From Pseudoroseomonas aestuarii (lineage in GTDB: Bacteria; Pseudomonadota; Alphaproteobacteria; Acetobacterales; Acetobacteraceae), in the NCBI RefSeq assembly GCF_042651065.1, contig NZ_JBHSCH010000003.1, forward strand, positions 62,001-126,000: DNA of 64,000 nt, written 5' to 3'. The notes below the pieces were generated by a model that saw only the letters and a list, made by a program, of their open reading frames with translations, had not been told where the DNA came from and searched no databases. The number at the start of each line of letters is the position of its first letter. The stretch's first letter is position 1. A program made the position numbers and the translations under genes. Below, in pieces: positions 17,452-26,756 of the stretch.

Positions 17452-19629
17452 GTGACCGTCTTGATCGCCTCCATGCCGGTGCTGCGCGGCTTTGCCGCCT
17501 CCTGGCGTCGGGGAGCCTTGCTGGCGGCCCGTCTCGAGGCCCTGCTGGCGCCGGAATGGCAGCGCCTGCCGCTGTGGCTGCCGGTGGCGCTGGGCGCCGG
17601 GGTGCTGGCCTATTTCGCCGGGCGGACGGAGCCGGGGCGGGGCTGGCTCTGGCTGCCCTGGCCGCTGCTGCTGCTGGCGGTGCTGCTGGGCTGGCGCGGC
17701 CGGCGGATGGCGGCCTGGCCGGTGGCGCTGGCGGGCATGGCGGCGCTGGGCTTCGCGCTGCCGCTCTGGCATGCCGGGCGCCTGCCGCCGCCGCTGGAAC
17801 TGCCTTCCCGCGCCGTCATCCTGGAAGGCCAGGTGGATGCCGTGGAGGCCCTGCCGCAGGGCCTGCGCGTGACCCTGGCGGCGCCGCGCCTGGATGGTGC
17901 CGAGCCCTTGCCGCGCTGGCTGCGCGTGCGGCTGCGGGCGAATGATCCGCTGCGCCCCATCCCCGGCGACCGCATCCGCCTGCGCGCGCTGCTGCGTGCG
18001 CCCTCCGCCCCCGCCTATCCCGGCGCCTGGGATTTCCAGCGGGAGGCCTTCTTCAAGGGGCAGGGCGGCTCCGGCTTCGCCCTCGGCCCGGCCGAAAGGC
18101 TGGCGGAATCCGGGGCGCCGCAGCCTTTCGCCGCGCTGCGCGCCGGCATCGAGCAGCGGGTGATGGCGGCGCTGTCGGGCGGGGCCGGGGCCATTTCCGC
18201 CGCGCTGCTGACCGGTGGGCAGAGCGCCATCCCCCCCGCCGACATCGTGGCGATGCGCGATTCCGGGCTGGCGCACCTGCTCTCCGTCTCGGGCCTGCAC
18301 ATCGCCATCGTCATGGGGCTCGGCTTTGGCGTGCTGCGCTTCGGCGTGGCGCTGTGGCCCTGGCTGGCGCTGCGGGTGGAGGGCACGCGCCTTGCCGCCC
18401 CCGGCAGCCTAGCGCTCGGTGGCGCCTACCTGCTGCTGACCGGGGCGCAGGTGCCGATGCAGCGCAGCTTCGCCATGGCCGCGCTGGTGACGCTGGGCCT
18501 GCTGGTGGGCCGGCGGGCGCTCTCGCTGCGGGCGCTGGCGGTGGCGGTGGCGGTGGTGCTGGCCTTCAACCCGGCCTCGCTGCTCGGCCCCTCCTTCCAG
18601 ATGAGCTTCGCCGCCGTGCTGGTGCTGATCGCCGGGGCTGAGGCGATGGCGCCCTGGCTGGCGCGCCTGCGTGCCGCGCCCGGCTGGTGGCGGCGGCCGG
18701 CGGTGCTGCTGCTGGGCATGCTGGCCACCTCGCTGCTGGCCGGCATCGCCACCAGCCCCTATGGCCTGCACCATTTCGGCCGGCTGCAGCTCTATGGCGT
18801 GGTGGCCAACATGGTGGCGGTGCCGCTCACTTCCTTCCTGGTGATGCCGGCGGGGCTGGTGGCGCTGGTGCTGATGCCGCTGGGCCTGGAAGCCTGGGCA
18901 CTGGCGCCGATGGGCTGGGGGGTGGAGGCGGTGCTGCTGGTGGCGCGCGGCGTGGCCGCCTGGCCCGGCGCCGCGCTCCAGGCCACGCCGATGCCGGGCT
19001 GGGGGCTGCTGCTGGCCTCGGCAGCGCTGGTATGGCTGTGCCTGTGGCGCGCGCGCTGGCGGCTGCTGGGCCTGCCCATGCTGGTGGCCGGGCTGGCCAG
19101 CGGCGCCTTCGTCACGCCGCCGGACCTGCTGGTCTCGGCCGACGCGAAGCTGATCGCGCTGCGGACCCCGGCGGGGGTGGTGGTGCAGAAGGCCAGCGGC
19201 GGCTCGACCTTCGTGCGGGATGCCTGGCTGCGCGGCTGGGGGGAGGATGAGGCGGACACCCTGCGCGATGGCGAGGCCGCCCCCCCCGGGCTGGACTGCA
19301 CGCCGCAAGCCTGCCGCTTCCAGCCATATCCGGAGGGGCCCGTGGCCCTGCTGCTGCGCGCGCCGAAGCCGCGCCGGAACGAGACGGCGCCGCCGCTGCT
19401 GGCAGCGCCGCATTGCGCCACGGGCGCCGCGCTGCTGGTGGCGGCGGAGCCGATCCGCGGCCGCTGCCCGGGCACGCCCTGGGTGGACCGCTTCAGCGTC
19501 TGGCGGGATGGGCCGCATGCCGTCTGGCTGCGGCCGGGCGAGGCGCCGCGGGTGGTCTCGGACCGCGCCTGGCGGGGGGCGCGGCCCTGGGTGCCGCCGC
19601 CGCCCCGTCCGCGCGCAGCCGCGCCGTAG
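17452..19629 (+). CDS. comEC: ComEC/Rec2-family competence membrane protein
   Basis: A 725-residue polytopic protein of the DNA-uptake channel family. An N-terminal hydrophobic block is followed by a DUF4131/OB-like domain (about residues 110-200) and then the Competence domain, with HLLSVSGLHIAIVMGLGFG near residue 280 and the family motif SFQMSFAAVLVLIAGAEAM near 380. The C-terminal region has only a short extracytoplasmic remainder (about 160 residues) that lacks a clear metallo-beta-lactamase HxHxDH motif. GTG at 17452 is taken as start; ATG 17473 is an alternative. Role: transport of single-stranded DNA across the inner membrane. Confidence 0.9.
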   Translation: MTVLIASMPVLRGFAASWRRGALLAARLEALLAPEWQRLPLWLPVALGAGVLAYFAGRTEPGRGWLWLPWPLLLLAVLLGWRGRRMAAWPVALAGMAALGFALPLWHAGRLPPPLELPSRAVILEGQVDAVEALPQGLRVTLAAPRLDGAEPLPRWLRVRLRANDPLRPIPGDRIRLRALLRAPSAPAYPGAWDFQREAFFKGQGGSGFALGPAERLAESGAPQPFAALRAGIEQRVMAALSGGAGAISAALLTGGQSAIPPADIVAMRDSGLAHLLSVSGLHIAIVMGLGFGVLRFGVALWPWLALRVEGTRLAAPGSLALGGAYLLLTGAQVPMQRSFAMAALVTLGLLVGRRALSLRALAVAVAVVLAFNPASLLGPSFQMSFAAVLVLIAGAEAMAPWLARLRAAPGWWRRPAVLLLGMLATSLLAGIATSPYGLHHFGRLQLYGVVANMVAVPLTSFLVMPAGLVALVLMPLGLEAWALAPMGWGVEAVLLVARGVAAWPGAALQATPMPGWGLLLASAALVWLCLWRARWRLLGLPMLVAGLASGAFVTPPDLLVSADAKLIALRTPAGVVVQKASGGSTFVRDAWLRGWGEDEADTLRDGEAAPPGLDCTPQACRFQPYPEGPVALLLRAPKPRRNETAPPLLAAPHCATGAALLVAAEPIRGRCPGTPWVDRFSVWRDGPHAVWLRPGEAPRVVSDRAWRGARPWVPPPPRPRAAAP

Positions 19630-19636
19630 CGCCGCC

Positions 19637-20371
19637 TCAGTAGCGGCGCAGCAGCCCCACCAGCCGGCCCTGCACCTTCACCCGGTCCGGCCCGAAGATG
19701 CGGGTTTCGTAGCGCGGGTTGGCGGCCTCCAGCGCGATGGAGTTGTTGCGGCGGCGCAGGCGCTTCAGCGTCACCTCCGCGTCGTCCACCAGCGCCACCA
19801 CCACGTCGCCGCTGTCGGCGGTATCGCCCCGGCGGATGATCACCGTGTCGCCATCCAGGATGCCGGCCTCGATCATCGAATCGCCGGACACCTCCAGCGC
19901 ATAGTGCTCGCCGCTGCCCAGCAGCCCGGCCGGCACGCCGACATTGGTGCCCTGGTCGCGCAGCGCCTCGATCGGCTGGCCGGCGGCGATGCGGCCATAG
20001 AGCGGCAGGCTCACCGCCGCCGCCTCGTTCGCGCCCTTGGCCACGCCGGCCAGGTTGGAGGCGAAATTGCCGCGGATGACATTGGCCGCGAAGCCCGGCC
20101 GGGGCGGCGCGGCCTCCTCCGGCTGGAGGATGGGCGGCAGGGGGGCGGGCGCCACGCCTTCCGGCAGGCGAATCACCTCCAGCGCGCGGGCCCGGTGCGC
20201 GCGGCGGCGCAGGAAGCCGCGCTCCTCCAGCGCCGTGATCAGGCGGTGGATGCCGGATTTGGAGCGCAGCTTCAGCGCGTCCTTCATCTCCTCGAAGGAG
20301 GGCGAGAAGCCGGTGCTGCGCAGGTGCCGGTCGATGAACATCAGCAACTCGTGTTGCTTGCGCGTCAGCAT
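19637..20371 (-). CDS. lexA: SOS response repressor LexA
   Basis: A 244-residue LexA. The N-terminal winged helix (residues 1-68, including SPSFEEMKDALKLRSKSGIHRLI) binds SOS boxes. An alphaproteobacterial-length linker precedes the S24 autoprotease domain. The self-cleavage bond is probably Ala130-Gly131 in GRIAAGQP. Ser165 in SGDSMIEAG and Lys203 in VTLKRL form the dyad. A canonical GTTC-N7-GTTC operator lies 57 bases upstream, so it is autoregulated. It is convergent with comEC, with a 7-base gap. Confidence 0.97.
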   Translation of the reverse strand: MLTRKQHELLMFIDRHLRSTGFSPSFEEMKDALKLRSKSGIHRLITALEERGFLRRRAHRARALEVIRLPEGVAPAPLPPILQPEEAAPPRPGFAANVIRGNFASNLAGVAKGANEAAAVSLPLYGRIAAGQPIEALRDQGTNVGVPAGLLGSGEHYALEVSGDSMIEAGILDGDTVIIRRGDTADSGDVVVALVDDAEVTLKRLRRRNNSIALEAANPRYETRIFGPDRVKVQGRLVGLLRRY

Positions 20372-20678
20372 TGGAGGGCTCCCTGCAGCCAGAACAGTGT
20401 CGCGAACAAAGCGGCAACCATTCGGGTGTTCTACGAAGGTTCCAATACGTTGGTCAACAAGCGAATGCCGTATTTTCCGCCACTTGGTTCCGATGGCTGA
20501 GGTGCAGGTTGGCGTGGCGGCACTGACGTCGGCGTGGCGGAGCCGGGCGGAGGCGGGGCAGGAAGTGTTCTTCTTCCTGAAGTCCTTCCCGGATCTTCCG
20601 CAGCGGTCTCAGAAAGGCCGCCTTTCGCGTTGTTCCTCAAGCTTTCCTGCCCGCATGCTGCTGACGGGGCGCATGCCC
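20372..20678. other. Intergenic region between lexA and the FadR-type regulator
   Basis: The first 90 bases upstream of lexA hold its promoter and operator (20428-20457). The remainder contains two small hairpins, CAGGAAG/CTTCCTG at 20559-20579 and GAAAGG/CCTTTC at 20612-20626, neither with a U-tract. A 69-codon reverse ORF here is Pro-rich and overlaps the lexA promoter; I do not consider it a gene. Confidence 0.6.
20428..20457 (-). promoter_or_regulatory. lexA promoter with SOS box
   Basis: GTTC-N7-GTTC at 20428-20442 (forward strand) matches the alphaproteobacterial LexA consensus exactly. On the reverse strand TTGACC (20457-20452) and TAGAAC (20433-20428) are separated by 18 bases and could be -35 and -10; the operator lies over the spacer and -10. 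A second pair, GAAC-N8-GAAC at 20392-20407, has one base too many for the consensus. Confidence 0.82.
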
Positions 20679-21452
20679 TCAGCCACGTTCGGACAAGGCG
20701 AGCTGTCCCGCCAGGCGGGCGTAGCGGTCGCGGCTTGCCGTCAGGTGGCGGCGCATGGCGGAACGCGCGGCAGCCGCCTGGCCGGCGGCGATGGCGGCGG
20801 CGATTCGCGCATGCTCCTCCCGCACCCGCACCAGATAGGCGGTGCGCGCCGAGGGCTCCTCCATATAGGGCCGCACCGTCTGGCGCGGGATCAGCATCGG
20901 CCCCAGGAACTCCAGGAAGCGCGGGAAGAAGCTGTTGCCCGTGGCGGCGAAGATGGCGCGGTGGAACTCCAGATCCTGCGTCACCGCGCTCTCGCCCGCA
21001 TCCACCGCCCGGTCGAACACGGCGGCGGCCTGGGTAATGCGCTCCAGCGCCGCCGGATCGCGCCTCTCGGCCGCCAGCCCGGCCGCCTCGGTCTCAATGG
21101 CGATACGCAGTTCAATGACTTGCAGCACGTCGTTGAGAGAGCGCATCTCGCCCGGATCGATGCGGACCTGGCCGCGCGCCGCCGGGTCAGCCACGAAGGC
21201 GCCGACGCCCTGGCGCGTCAGGACCAGCCCCTCGGCGCGCAGCGCGGCCACGGCCTCGCGCACCACGGTGCGGGAGACGCCGGCCTGCCGCATCAGCGCC
21301 TGTTCGGTGGGGAGGCGGTCGCCGGGGCGCAGCCGCCCGGCCCGGATCTCGGCGGCCAGCCGGCGGACGAGCTCCGCCGTCAGGTTGGCCGGCGGCGAGA
21401 GCGGTGCCAGCTCGATCCCAGGCGTGGCTTCAGCCTCGCTGCGTCCGTCCAT
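20679..21452 (-). CDS. FadR/GntR-family transcriptional regulator
   Basis: A 257-residue regulator. The N-terminal GntR winged helix (residues about 20-95) shows LRPGDRLPTEQALMRQAGVSRTVVREAV and LRAEGLVLTRQGVGAFV. An all-helical FCD effector domain follows, with candidate metal/ligand residues in DLEFHRAIFAATGN and the His of REEHARIAAAI. ATG at 21452 is preceded by GGAGGAGGAGG. It is divergent from the M20/nucleoside hydrolase pair and most likely controls them; the effector is unknown. Confidence 0.92.
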   Translation of the reverse strand: MDGRSEAEATPGIELAPLSPPANLTAELVRRLAAEIRAGRLRPGDRLPTEQALMRQAGVSRTVVREAVAALRAEGLVLTRQGVGAFVADPAARGQVRIDPGEMRSLNDVLQVIELRIAIETEAAGLAAERRDPAALERITQAAAVFDRAVDAGESAVTQDLEFHRAIFAATGNSFFPRFLEFLGPMLIPRQTVRPYMEEPSARTAYLVRVREEHARIAAAIAAGQAAAARSAMRRHLTASRDRYARLAGQLALSERG

Positions 21453-21496
21453 GATGATGGCCTCCTCCTCCGGCCGTTCCGGCCAGGACGTCATCT

Positions 21497-21508
21497 TATC
21501 ATATGAGA
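21497..21508. promoter_or_regulatory. Possible FadR-type operator
   Basis: TCATATGA is a perfect 8-bp palindrome with matching T and A two bases out on either side, in an AT-rich patch between the divergent regulator and hydrolase genes. FCD-type regulators often bind such short palindromes near their own start. Confidence 0.4.
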
Positions 21509-21656
21509 GAGTCGGCGGCGAGGGCACCCCATCGGCCGAAACCGCTTGCTTGCCGCATTCCCCTCTCCGGAGCAATGCCGGGGGGGGCGGTGTGGCCGGG
21601 CGCGGCGGCCGGTGGCATGGTGGCCGGCCCATTCCGCCGCAGCCCGCAGGAGCCGC

Positions 21657-22859
21657 ATGCCCACGCCCGAGGACCTCGCCCCGCTCGCCCCCGCCATGAC
21701 CGCCTGGCGCCGCGACCTGCACGCCCATCCGGAGCTGGGCTTCGAGGAGCACCGCACCGCCGCCTTCGTCGCCGCCGAGCTGCGCGCCGCCGGCATCGAG
21801 ACGGCGGAAGGGCTGGCCGGCACCGGCGTGGTCGGCACGCTGCGTGGCCAGGGTGGCGGCGCGGAGGGCGGCAGGGGCGGCAACCGCGCCATCGCGCTGC
21901 GGGCCGACATGGACGCGCTGGCCATGACCGAGGCCACCGGGGCGCCCTACGCATCCACCGTGCCCGGCCGCATGCACGCCTGCGGCCATGACGGCCATAC
22001 CGCCATGCTGCTCGGCGCCGCGAAGTGGCTGGCGGCCAACCGGCACCGCTTCGCCGGCACGGTGCACCTGGTGTTCCAGCCGGCCGAGGAATCGCGGGGC
22101 GGCGGCCAGCGCATGGTGGCGGAGGGGCTGTTCACGCGCTTCCCGGCCGACGCGGTCTATGCGCTGCACAACCTGCCGGGCCTGCCACTCGGCCATGTCG
22201 CCGTGCCGAAGGGGCCGGTGCTGGCCTCCTCCGACACCTGGGAGGCCGTGTTCCGTGGCCGTGGCACCCACGGCGCCAAGCCGCATCTGGGCACCGACGC
22301 CACGCTGGCGGCGGCGCAGTTCGTCGCCGCCCTGCATTCCATCGTGGCGCGCGAGCTGGACCCGATGGGGGTGGGGGTGGTCAGCGTCGGCCACATGGCG
22401 GCGGGCCATCCGGAGGCGCCGAACGTCATCCCGGCCGAGGTGCGCCTGCGCGGCACTGCCCGCGCCCTCACTGCCGCCAACCGCGAGCTGCTGGAGCGCC
22501 GCATCGGCGGCATCGCGCGCGGCATGGCGGCCACGCACGGGGTGGCGGTGGCGTATGCCTACACCCGCCGCCTGGGCCCGACGGTGAACCATCCGGCGCA
22601 GGCGGCGCTGATGCACCACGCCGCCATCGCCACGGTGGGCGCGGCCGCCGCGCTGGACGACTACCCCGCCATCACCGCCGGCGAGGATTTCTCCGCCATG
22701 CTGGAGGTCCGGCCCGGCGCCTATGCCTGGCTCGGCACCGGCGCGCCCGCCCACCCCGAGGGCTACCACCACAACCCGCATTTCGACTTCAACGACGATG
22801 CCCTGGCCGCCGGTGCCGCCTTCCTGGCCAGCATCGTCGAGACGGAGCTGCCCGCATGA
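21657..22859 (+). CDS. M20-family amidohydrolase
   Basis: A 400-residue M20D amidohydrolase, paralogous to the one at 14249-15445. Metal-binding motifs are LRADMDALAM, HACGHDGHTAM, QPAEESRGGG (catalytic Glu) and AGEDFSAML. A Gly-rich loop (RGQGGGAEGGRGG) between residues 60 and 75 is an insertion relative to the other copy. AGGAG five bases before ATG 21657 fixes the start. Its stop overlaps the nucleoside hydrolase start as ATGA. With that partner and the divergent FadR-type regulator it forms a small catabolic locus, possibly for N-acylated or amide-linked nucleoside/amino acid compounds. Confidence 0.92.
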   Translation: MPTPEDLAPLAPAMTAWRRDLHAHPELGFEEHRTAAFVAAELRAAGIETAEGLAGTGVVGTLRGQGGGAEGGRGGNRAIALRADMDALAMTEATGAPYASTVPGRMHACGHDGHTAMLLGAAKWLAANRHRFAGTVHLVFQPAEESRGGGQRMVAEGLFTRFPADAVYALHNLPGLPLGHVAVPKGPVLASSDTWEAVFRGRGTHGAKPHLGTDATLAAAQFVAALHSIVARELDPMGVGVVSVGHMAAGHPEAPNVIPAEVRLRGTARALTAANRELLERRIGGIARGMAATHGVAVAYAYTRRLGPTVNHPAQAALMHHAAIATVGAAAALDDYPAITAGEDFSAMLEVRPGAYAWLGTGAPAHPEGYHHNPHFDFNDDALAAGAAFLASIVETELPA

Positions 22860-23797
22860 CCGCCGCACCGCGCACCATCCTGCTGGATTGTGACCCCGGC
22901 ACGGATGACGCCATCGCGCTCTGGCTGGCGCTTGCGTCGCCGGAAATCGACCTGCGGCTCGTCACCGTGGCGGGCGGCAATGTGGGGCTGGAGAAGACCC
23001 TGCCCAACGCCCGCGCCGTGCTGGGGCTGGCCGGTGCGCGGGGAAGCGCCGTGCCGGTGGTGGGCGGCGCCGACCGCCCCCTGGTCGGCGCCTTCCGCTC
23101 GGAGACCCAGGTGCATGGCGAGGACGGGCTGGGCGGCGTGGTGCTGCCCGAGGGGCCGGCCGCCGCCCCCGGCCTCGCCGCCGACGTGCTGCGCGAGAGG
23201 CTGCGCGCGGCGCCGCCGGAGAGCGTCACGCTGGTGGGGCTGGGGCCGGCCACCAACCTGGCGCTGGCCCTGGCCACCGAGCCGGCGCTGGCCGGGCGGG
23301 TGGCGGAGATCGTGCTGATGACCGGCGCGGTGGGCGAGGGGAACTGGACCCCCGCCGCCGAGTTCAACGCCGCCATGGACCCCGAGGCGCTGGCCATGCT
23401 GCTCGGCTGCGGCCGGCCCGTCACGCTGGCCACGCTGGACCTCACCGCCCAGGCGCTGGTGACGCCGGCGCGCGCCGCCGCGCTGCGCGCCTGCGGCGGC
23501 GGCCGCTGCCTGCGGGCGGCGGCCGACATCCTCGCCGCCCTGCCGCCCTCCCGCCGGTTCGACGGGCGCGGCGCGCCGCTGCACGACCCCTGCGCCGTGG
23601 CCTGGCTGGTGGCGCCGGCGCTGTTCACGCACCGCCCCGTCTCCGCCGCCGTGGTGCTGGAAGGGCCGGACCGTGGCCGCACCCGCATCGACCGCTGGCA
23701 GCGCGGCCCGGCCCCGCCCAATGCCCGGCTGCTGGAGCGGCTGGACGCCGACGCCTTCTTCGCCCTGCTCGGGGAGCGCCTGGCCACCCTGGGCTGA
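22856..23797 (+). CDS. Inosine-uridine preferring nucleoside hydrolase family protein
   Basis: A 313-residue nucleoside N-ribohydrolase that splits ribonucleosides into base and ribose. The Ca-binding motif is at the N-terminus (LLDCDPGTDDAIAL), followed by the VAGGNVGLEKT segment, GPATNLALAL and EFNAAMDPEA, and the late active-site HDPCAVAWL. Its ATG overlaps the M20 hydrolase stop, so they are co-translated. No nucleoside transporter sits nearby. Cytoplasmic; no signal peptide is seen. Confidence 0.93.
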   Translation: MTAAPRTILLDCDPGTDDAIALWLALASPEIDLRLVTVAGGNVGLEKTLPNARAVLGLAGARGSAVPVVGGADRPLVGAFRSETQVHGEDGLGGVVLPEGPAAAPGLAADVLRERLRAAPPESVTLVGLGPATNLALALATEPALAGRVAEIVLMTGAVGEGNWTPAAEFNAAMDPEALAMLLGCGRPVTLATLDLTAQALVTPARAAALRACGGGRCLRAAADILAALPPSRRFDGRGAPLHDPCAVAWLVAPALFTHRPVSAAVVLEGPDRGRTRIDRWQRGPAPPNARLLERLDADAFFALLGERLATLG

Positions 23798-23818
23798 ACG
23801 CCGCCGCCGGCGGAGGGC

Positions 23819-26755
23819 TCAGCCCTCCGCGGCGGGCTCGACCATGGGGTGGCCGAATTGCTGGGTCACCCAGCCGCGCAGCGCCGGCACCGTGGCGTCC
23901 AGCGTGGCCTGCACCCGGGCCAGCGGCTCGTTGAGGGAACCGGACTGCGCCACGGTGCGCTGCAGATCCTCCAGCGCCCGCGACAGGCGCCGCGCCCCGA
24001 TGGTGCGGGCAACGCCCAGCAGGCGGTGCGCGGTGGGGCGGATCTCGCTCACGTCCAGCGTATGCAGCAGCGTCGCCACGCTTTCCTGGCCGCGCCCCAG
24101 CTCGGCCACGAACTCCCACAGCACGGCGCTCGCCGCCGGGCCGAGATCCGCGGCCAGTGCGGCGCAGGCGGAGGTGTCGACCAGCACGGCCTGCTCCAGC
24201 GCCCCGTCCGACTGCGGCGTGGCGCCGGGGCGGGTGCGCCGGTCGTCGGCGTATTGCTGCACCAGGCGCAGCAGCGTCTCGCGGTCGATCGGCTTGGCCA
24301 GATGGCCATCCATGCCGGCGGCGCGGCAGGCCTCCACCTGCTCCGGCATGGCCGAGGCGGTGACGGCGATCACCGGCACGCGGCCGCGCGGCGGCGGCAG
24401 GGCGCGGATGCGGCGGGTGGCCTCCAGCCCGTCCATCACCGGCATCTGCAGGTCCATCAGCACTAGGTCGAACTCGCCCTGCTGCACGGCCGACAGCGCC
24501 ACCGCGCCATCCTCGACGCAGGTGACGTGGTGCCCGGCACTGGTGAGCATGGCGCGGGCCACCAGCCGGTTGGCCGGCACGTCGTCCGCCACCAGCACCT
24601 GCAGCGGCATCCGGCTGGCGGTGTCGGACTCGGCCGGCGCCGGCCCGGCATTGCCGGGCGGAGAGTGGGCGGGCGCGGGCAGGGCGGTGGGCAGCGGCAA
24701 CTCCACCCAGAAGGTGGCGCCCTGGCCCGGCGGGCTGTCGCAGCCGATGCGGCCGCCCATCAGCTCCGCCAGCTGCGCCGCGATCGCCAGCCCCAGCCCG
24801 GTGCCGACGCCGCCTTCCGGCGTCTGCGCGCCGGGGCTGGCGAGTTGCACGAAATCGCGGAACAGCAGGTGCTGCTGCTCGGGCGGCACGCCGGGGCCGG
24901 TATCCTCCACCTCGAGGCGGATGCCGTCCGCGCCGGGGAGGGACCGCGCCCGCAGCGTCACCCGGCCGCCGGAGGGCGTGAACTTCACCGCGTTGGAAAG
25001 CAGGTTCAGGATCAGCTGGCGCAGCCGCATGGCGTCCACCAGCACGCTGGCGGGCGTGCCCGGCGCCAGCTCCAGCGCGAAGCGCAGCGATTTCCGCTGC
25101 ACCTCCGGCGTCAGCAGCGCCGCGCTGCGCTCCAGCAGCGGCATCAGCTCGGTGGGGGCGGGGTGCAGCTCCAGCCGGCCGGCGGCGATCTTGGAAAGGT
25201 CGAGCAGCCCGTTCACCAGCTCCAGCAGGTGGCGCGCGGCCTCGTGCAGGGTGCGCAGCTGGTCGCGCTGGTCGGCGGCCAGGCGCGGGTCGTTCAGCAG
25301 CACCTGGGCGAAGCCCAGGATGCCGTTCAGCGGCGTGCGCAGCTCATGGCTCATCCGCGCCAGGAACTGGCTCTTGGCCTCGCCGGCGGCGGCGGCGGCG
25401 TCGCGCGCGGTGGCCAGCTCCTCCATCGCCTGCTTCAGCTCGGTGATGTCGGTGCGGATGCCCACCGTGCCGCCGCCCGGCGTCGCCCGCTCGGTGATCA
25501 GCACCCAGCGCCCGTCGGGCAGCAGCCGCTCCATCGGCGGGTTGTTGCCGCGGTGCCAGCGCCGCATCTCGGCCAGGAAGGCCTGCAGGTCGTCGCCCGC
25601 CTGCGGGTACTGGCCGCGCAGGAAGCCCTCCCGCATGATGTCCTCGAAATGCGCGCCGGGCTCGATGAAGGGCGCGCTGACGCGGTAGAAATCCTTGTAG
25701 CGCGCATTGCAGGCGATGAGCCGGTCGTTCGCGTCCCACATGACGAAGCCGTCCGTCATGGAGTCCAGCGCATTCTCCAGCGTGGCGCGCCAGCGGATGC
25801 GCTCGGCCTCCACCTTCTCGCGCTGCCGCATCGCCATCGCCAGCGCGCCCCCCAGCGCCGCCACCAGGGCGGCGAAGCCGAGGGAGATCACCATCGCGCG
25901 GAAGCGTTCCTTCTCCCACTCGGCCAGGGCGGCGGAGAGCTTCATGCTCGCCGAGAGCGACAGGGCAGGGTAGAGCAGCGGCCGCACCGCCGAGATGACG
26001 CGCCCATTTTCGAAGCGGCTGTTCATCTCGGTGGCCGCGGTGCCGGTGGCTTCCTGCAGCCTCTGCGCCGCGCCAGGGCTGAGCCGCGTGCCGATGCGCG
26101 TCTCATCATGCGGCAGGCTGGCCAGCAGCGTGCCGTCGTCGCGCTCCAGCGTGATGCGCAGCCCCGCCCCTTCGCCGCCCACCGCCAGCAGCGTGCCGAG
26201 CACCGGCACCGGCATCTCCGCCACGGCCAGCAGCAGCCCATGGCCCGGCAGCGCGACCCGGCGCGCCATGAAGAGCGACCACTCCCCGGTGGCGGGGTTG
26301 CGGAACGGCCCGCCGATCAGCACGGCGCCCGGGCGCGGCGCGCTTTCGAAGAAGCTCTTGTCCAGCGCCAGCGGCAGCGGGCGGCGGCGCGAGACGGCGA
26401 GGCCGGTGGCCAGCGGCACCCCGTCCGGCCGCACCAGCAGGATGTCGCGGAAGGTGAAGTTCTGGTTGTTCAGCTCGCGCAGGATGCGGTCGAGCAGGGC
26501 GCTGTCCAGGCCGCCATTCGTGGCGAGCGGCGTGATGATGGCGGGCAGCCCCGCCAGCACCGCATCCACCTGCACGAAGTTGCGGTTCAGCGAGGCCTCG
26601 ACGGCGCGCGCCACGCGCTGGACGGTGTCGCTGGCCACGCCGATGGCCGCCTCGCGGGAGCGGCCGATCAGCATGGCCGTGGCGAACCACTGCGCAAGCA
26701 GCAGGGCAACCGCGGCCAGCAGAATGGCCAGCCGGATCCGTCGGAATTGCAGCAT
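23819..26755 (-). CDS. Hybrid sensor histidine kinase with receiver and Hpt domains
   Basis: A 978-residue inner-membrane phosphorelay protein. TM1 is at residues 8-30 and a double-Cache-like periplasmic sensor at about 35-280. TM2 spans about 287-308, and a PAS domain about 323-440 (DGFVMWDANDRLIACN). The kinase core has His470 (MSHELRTPLNG) and an HATPase (LSNAVKFTPSGG, DTGPGVP, GVGTGLGLA). The receiver has Asp768 (VLMDLQMPVMDG) and Lys821 (AKPID). The Hpt domain has His910 in AHRLLGVART. All relay residues are present. It follows an orphan TRAP binding protein by one base, suggesting the binding protein supplies the input signal. No dedicated response regulator is adjacent. Confidence 0.94.
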   Translation of the reverse strand: MLQFRRIRLAILLAAVALLLAQWFATAMLIGRSREAAIGVASDTVQRVARAVEASLNRNFVQVDAVLAGLPAIITPLATNGGLDSALLDRILRELNNQNFTFRDILLVRPDGVPLATGLAVSRRRPLPLALDKSFFESAPRPGAVLIGGPFRNPATGEWSLFMARRVALPGHGLLLAVAEMPVPVLGTLLAVGGEGAGLRITLERDDGTLLASLPHDETRIGTRLSPGAAQRLQEATGTAATEMNSRFENGRVISAVRPLLYPALSLSASMKLSAALAEWEKERFRAMVISLGFAALVAALGGALAMAMRQREKVEAERIRWRATLENALDSMTDGFVMWDANDRLIACNARYKDFYRVSAPFIEPGAHFEDIMREGFLRGQYPQAGDDLQAFLAEMRRWHRGNNPPMERLLPDGRWVLITERATPGGGTVGIRTDITELKQAMEELATARDAAAAAGEAKSQFLARMSHELRTPLNGILGFAQVLLNDPRLAADQRDQLRTLHEAARHLLELVNGLLDLSKIAAGRLELHPAPTELMPLLERSAALLTPEVQRKSLRFALELAPGTPASVLVDAMRLRQLILNLLSNAVKFTPSGGRVTLRARSLPGADGIRLEVEDTGPGVPPEQQHLLFRDFVQLASPGAQTPEGGVGTGLGLAIAAQLAELMGGRIGCDSPPGQGATFWVELPLPTALPAPAHSPPGNAGPAPAESDTASRMPLQVLVADDVPANRLVARAMLTSAGHHVTCVEDGAVALSAVQQGEFDLVLMDLQMPVMDGLEATRRIRALPPPRGRVPVIAVTASAMPEQVEACRAAGMDGHLAKPIDRETLLRLVQQYADDRRTRPGATPQSDGALEQAVLVDTSACAALAADLGPAASAVLWEFVAELGRGQESVATLLHTLDVSEIRPTAHRLLGVARTIGARRLSRALEDLQRTVAQSGSLNEPLARVQATLDATVPALRGWVTQQFGHPMVEPAAEG

Positions 26756-26756
26756 G

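Noticed and set aside
17438..17455. Five-codon minigene (MVDKP) overlapping the comEC GTG start
   Set aside because: Could be a leader peptide, but it is too short and has no ribosome site or conserved context to support it.
20431..20640. 69-codon reverse open frame upstream of lexA
   Set aside because: Pro-rich, overlaps the lexA operator and lacks any family resemblance.
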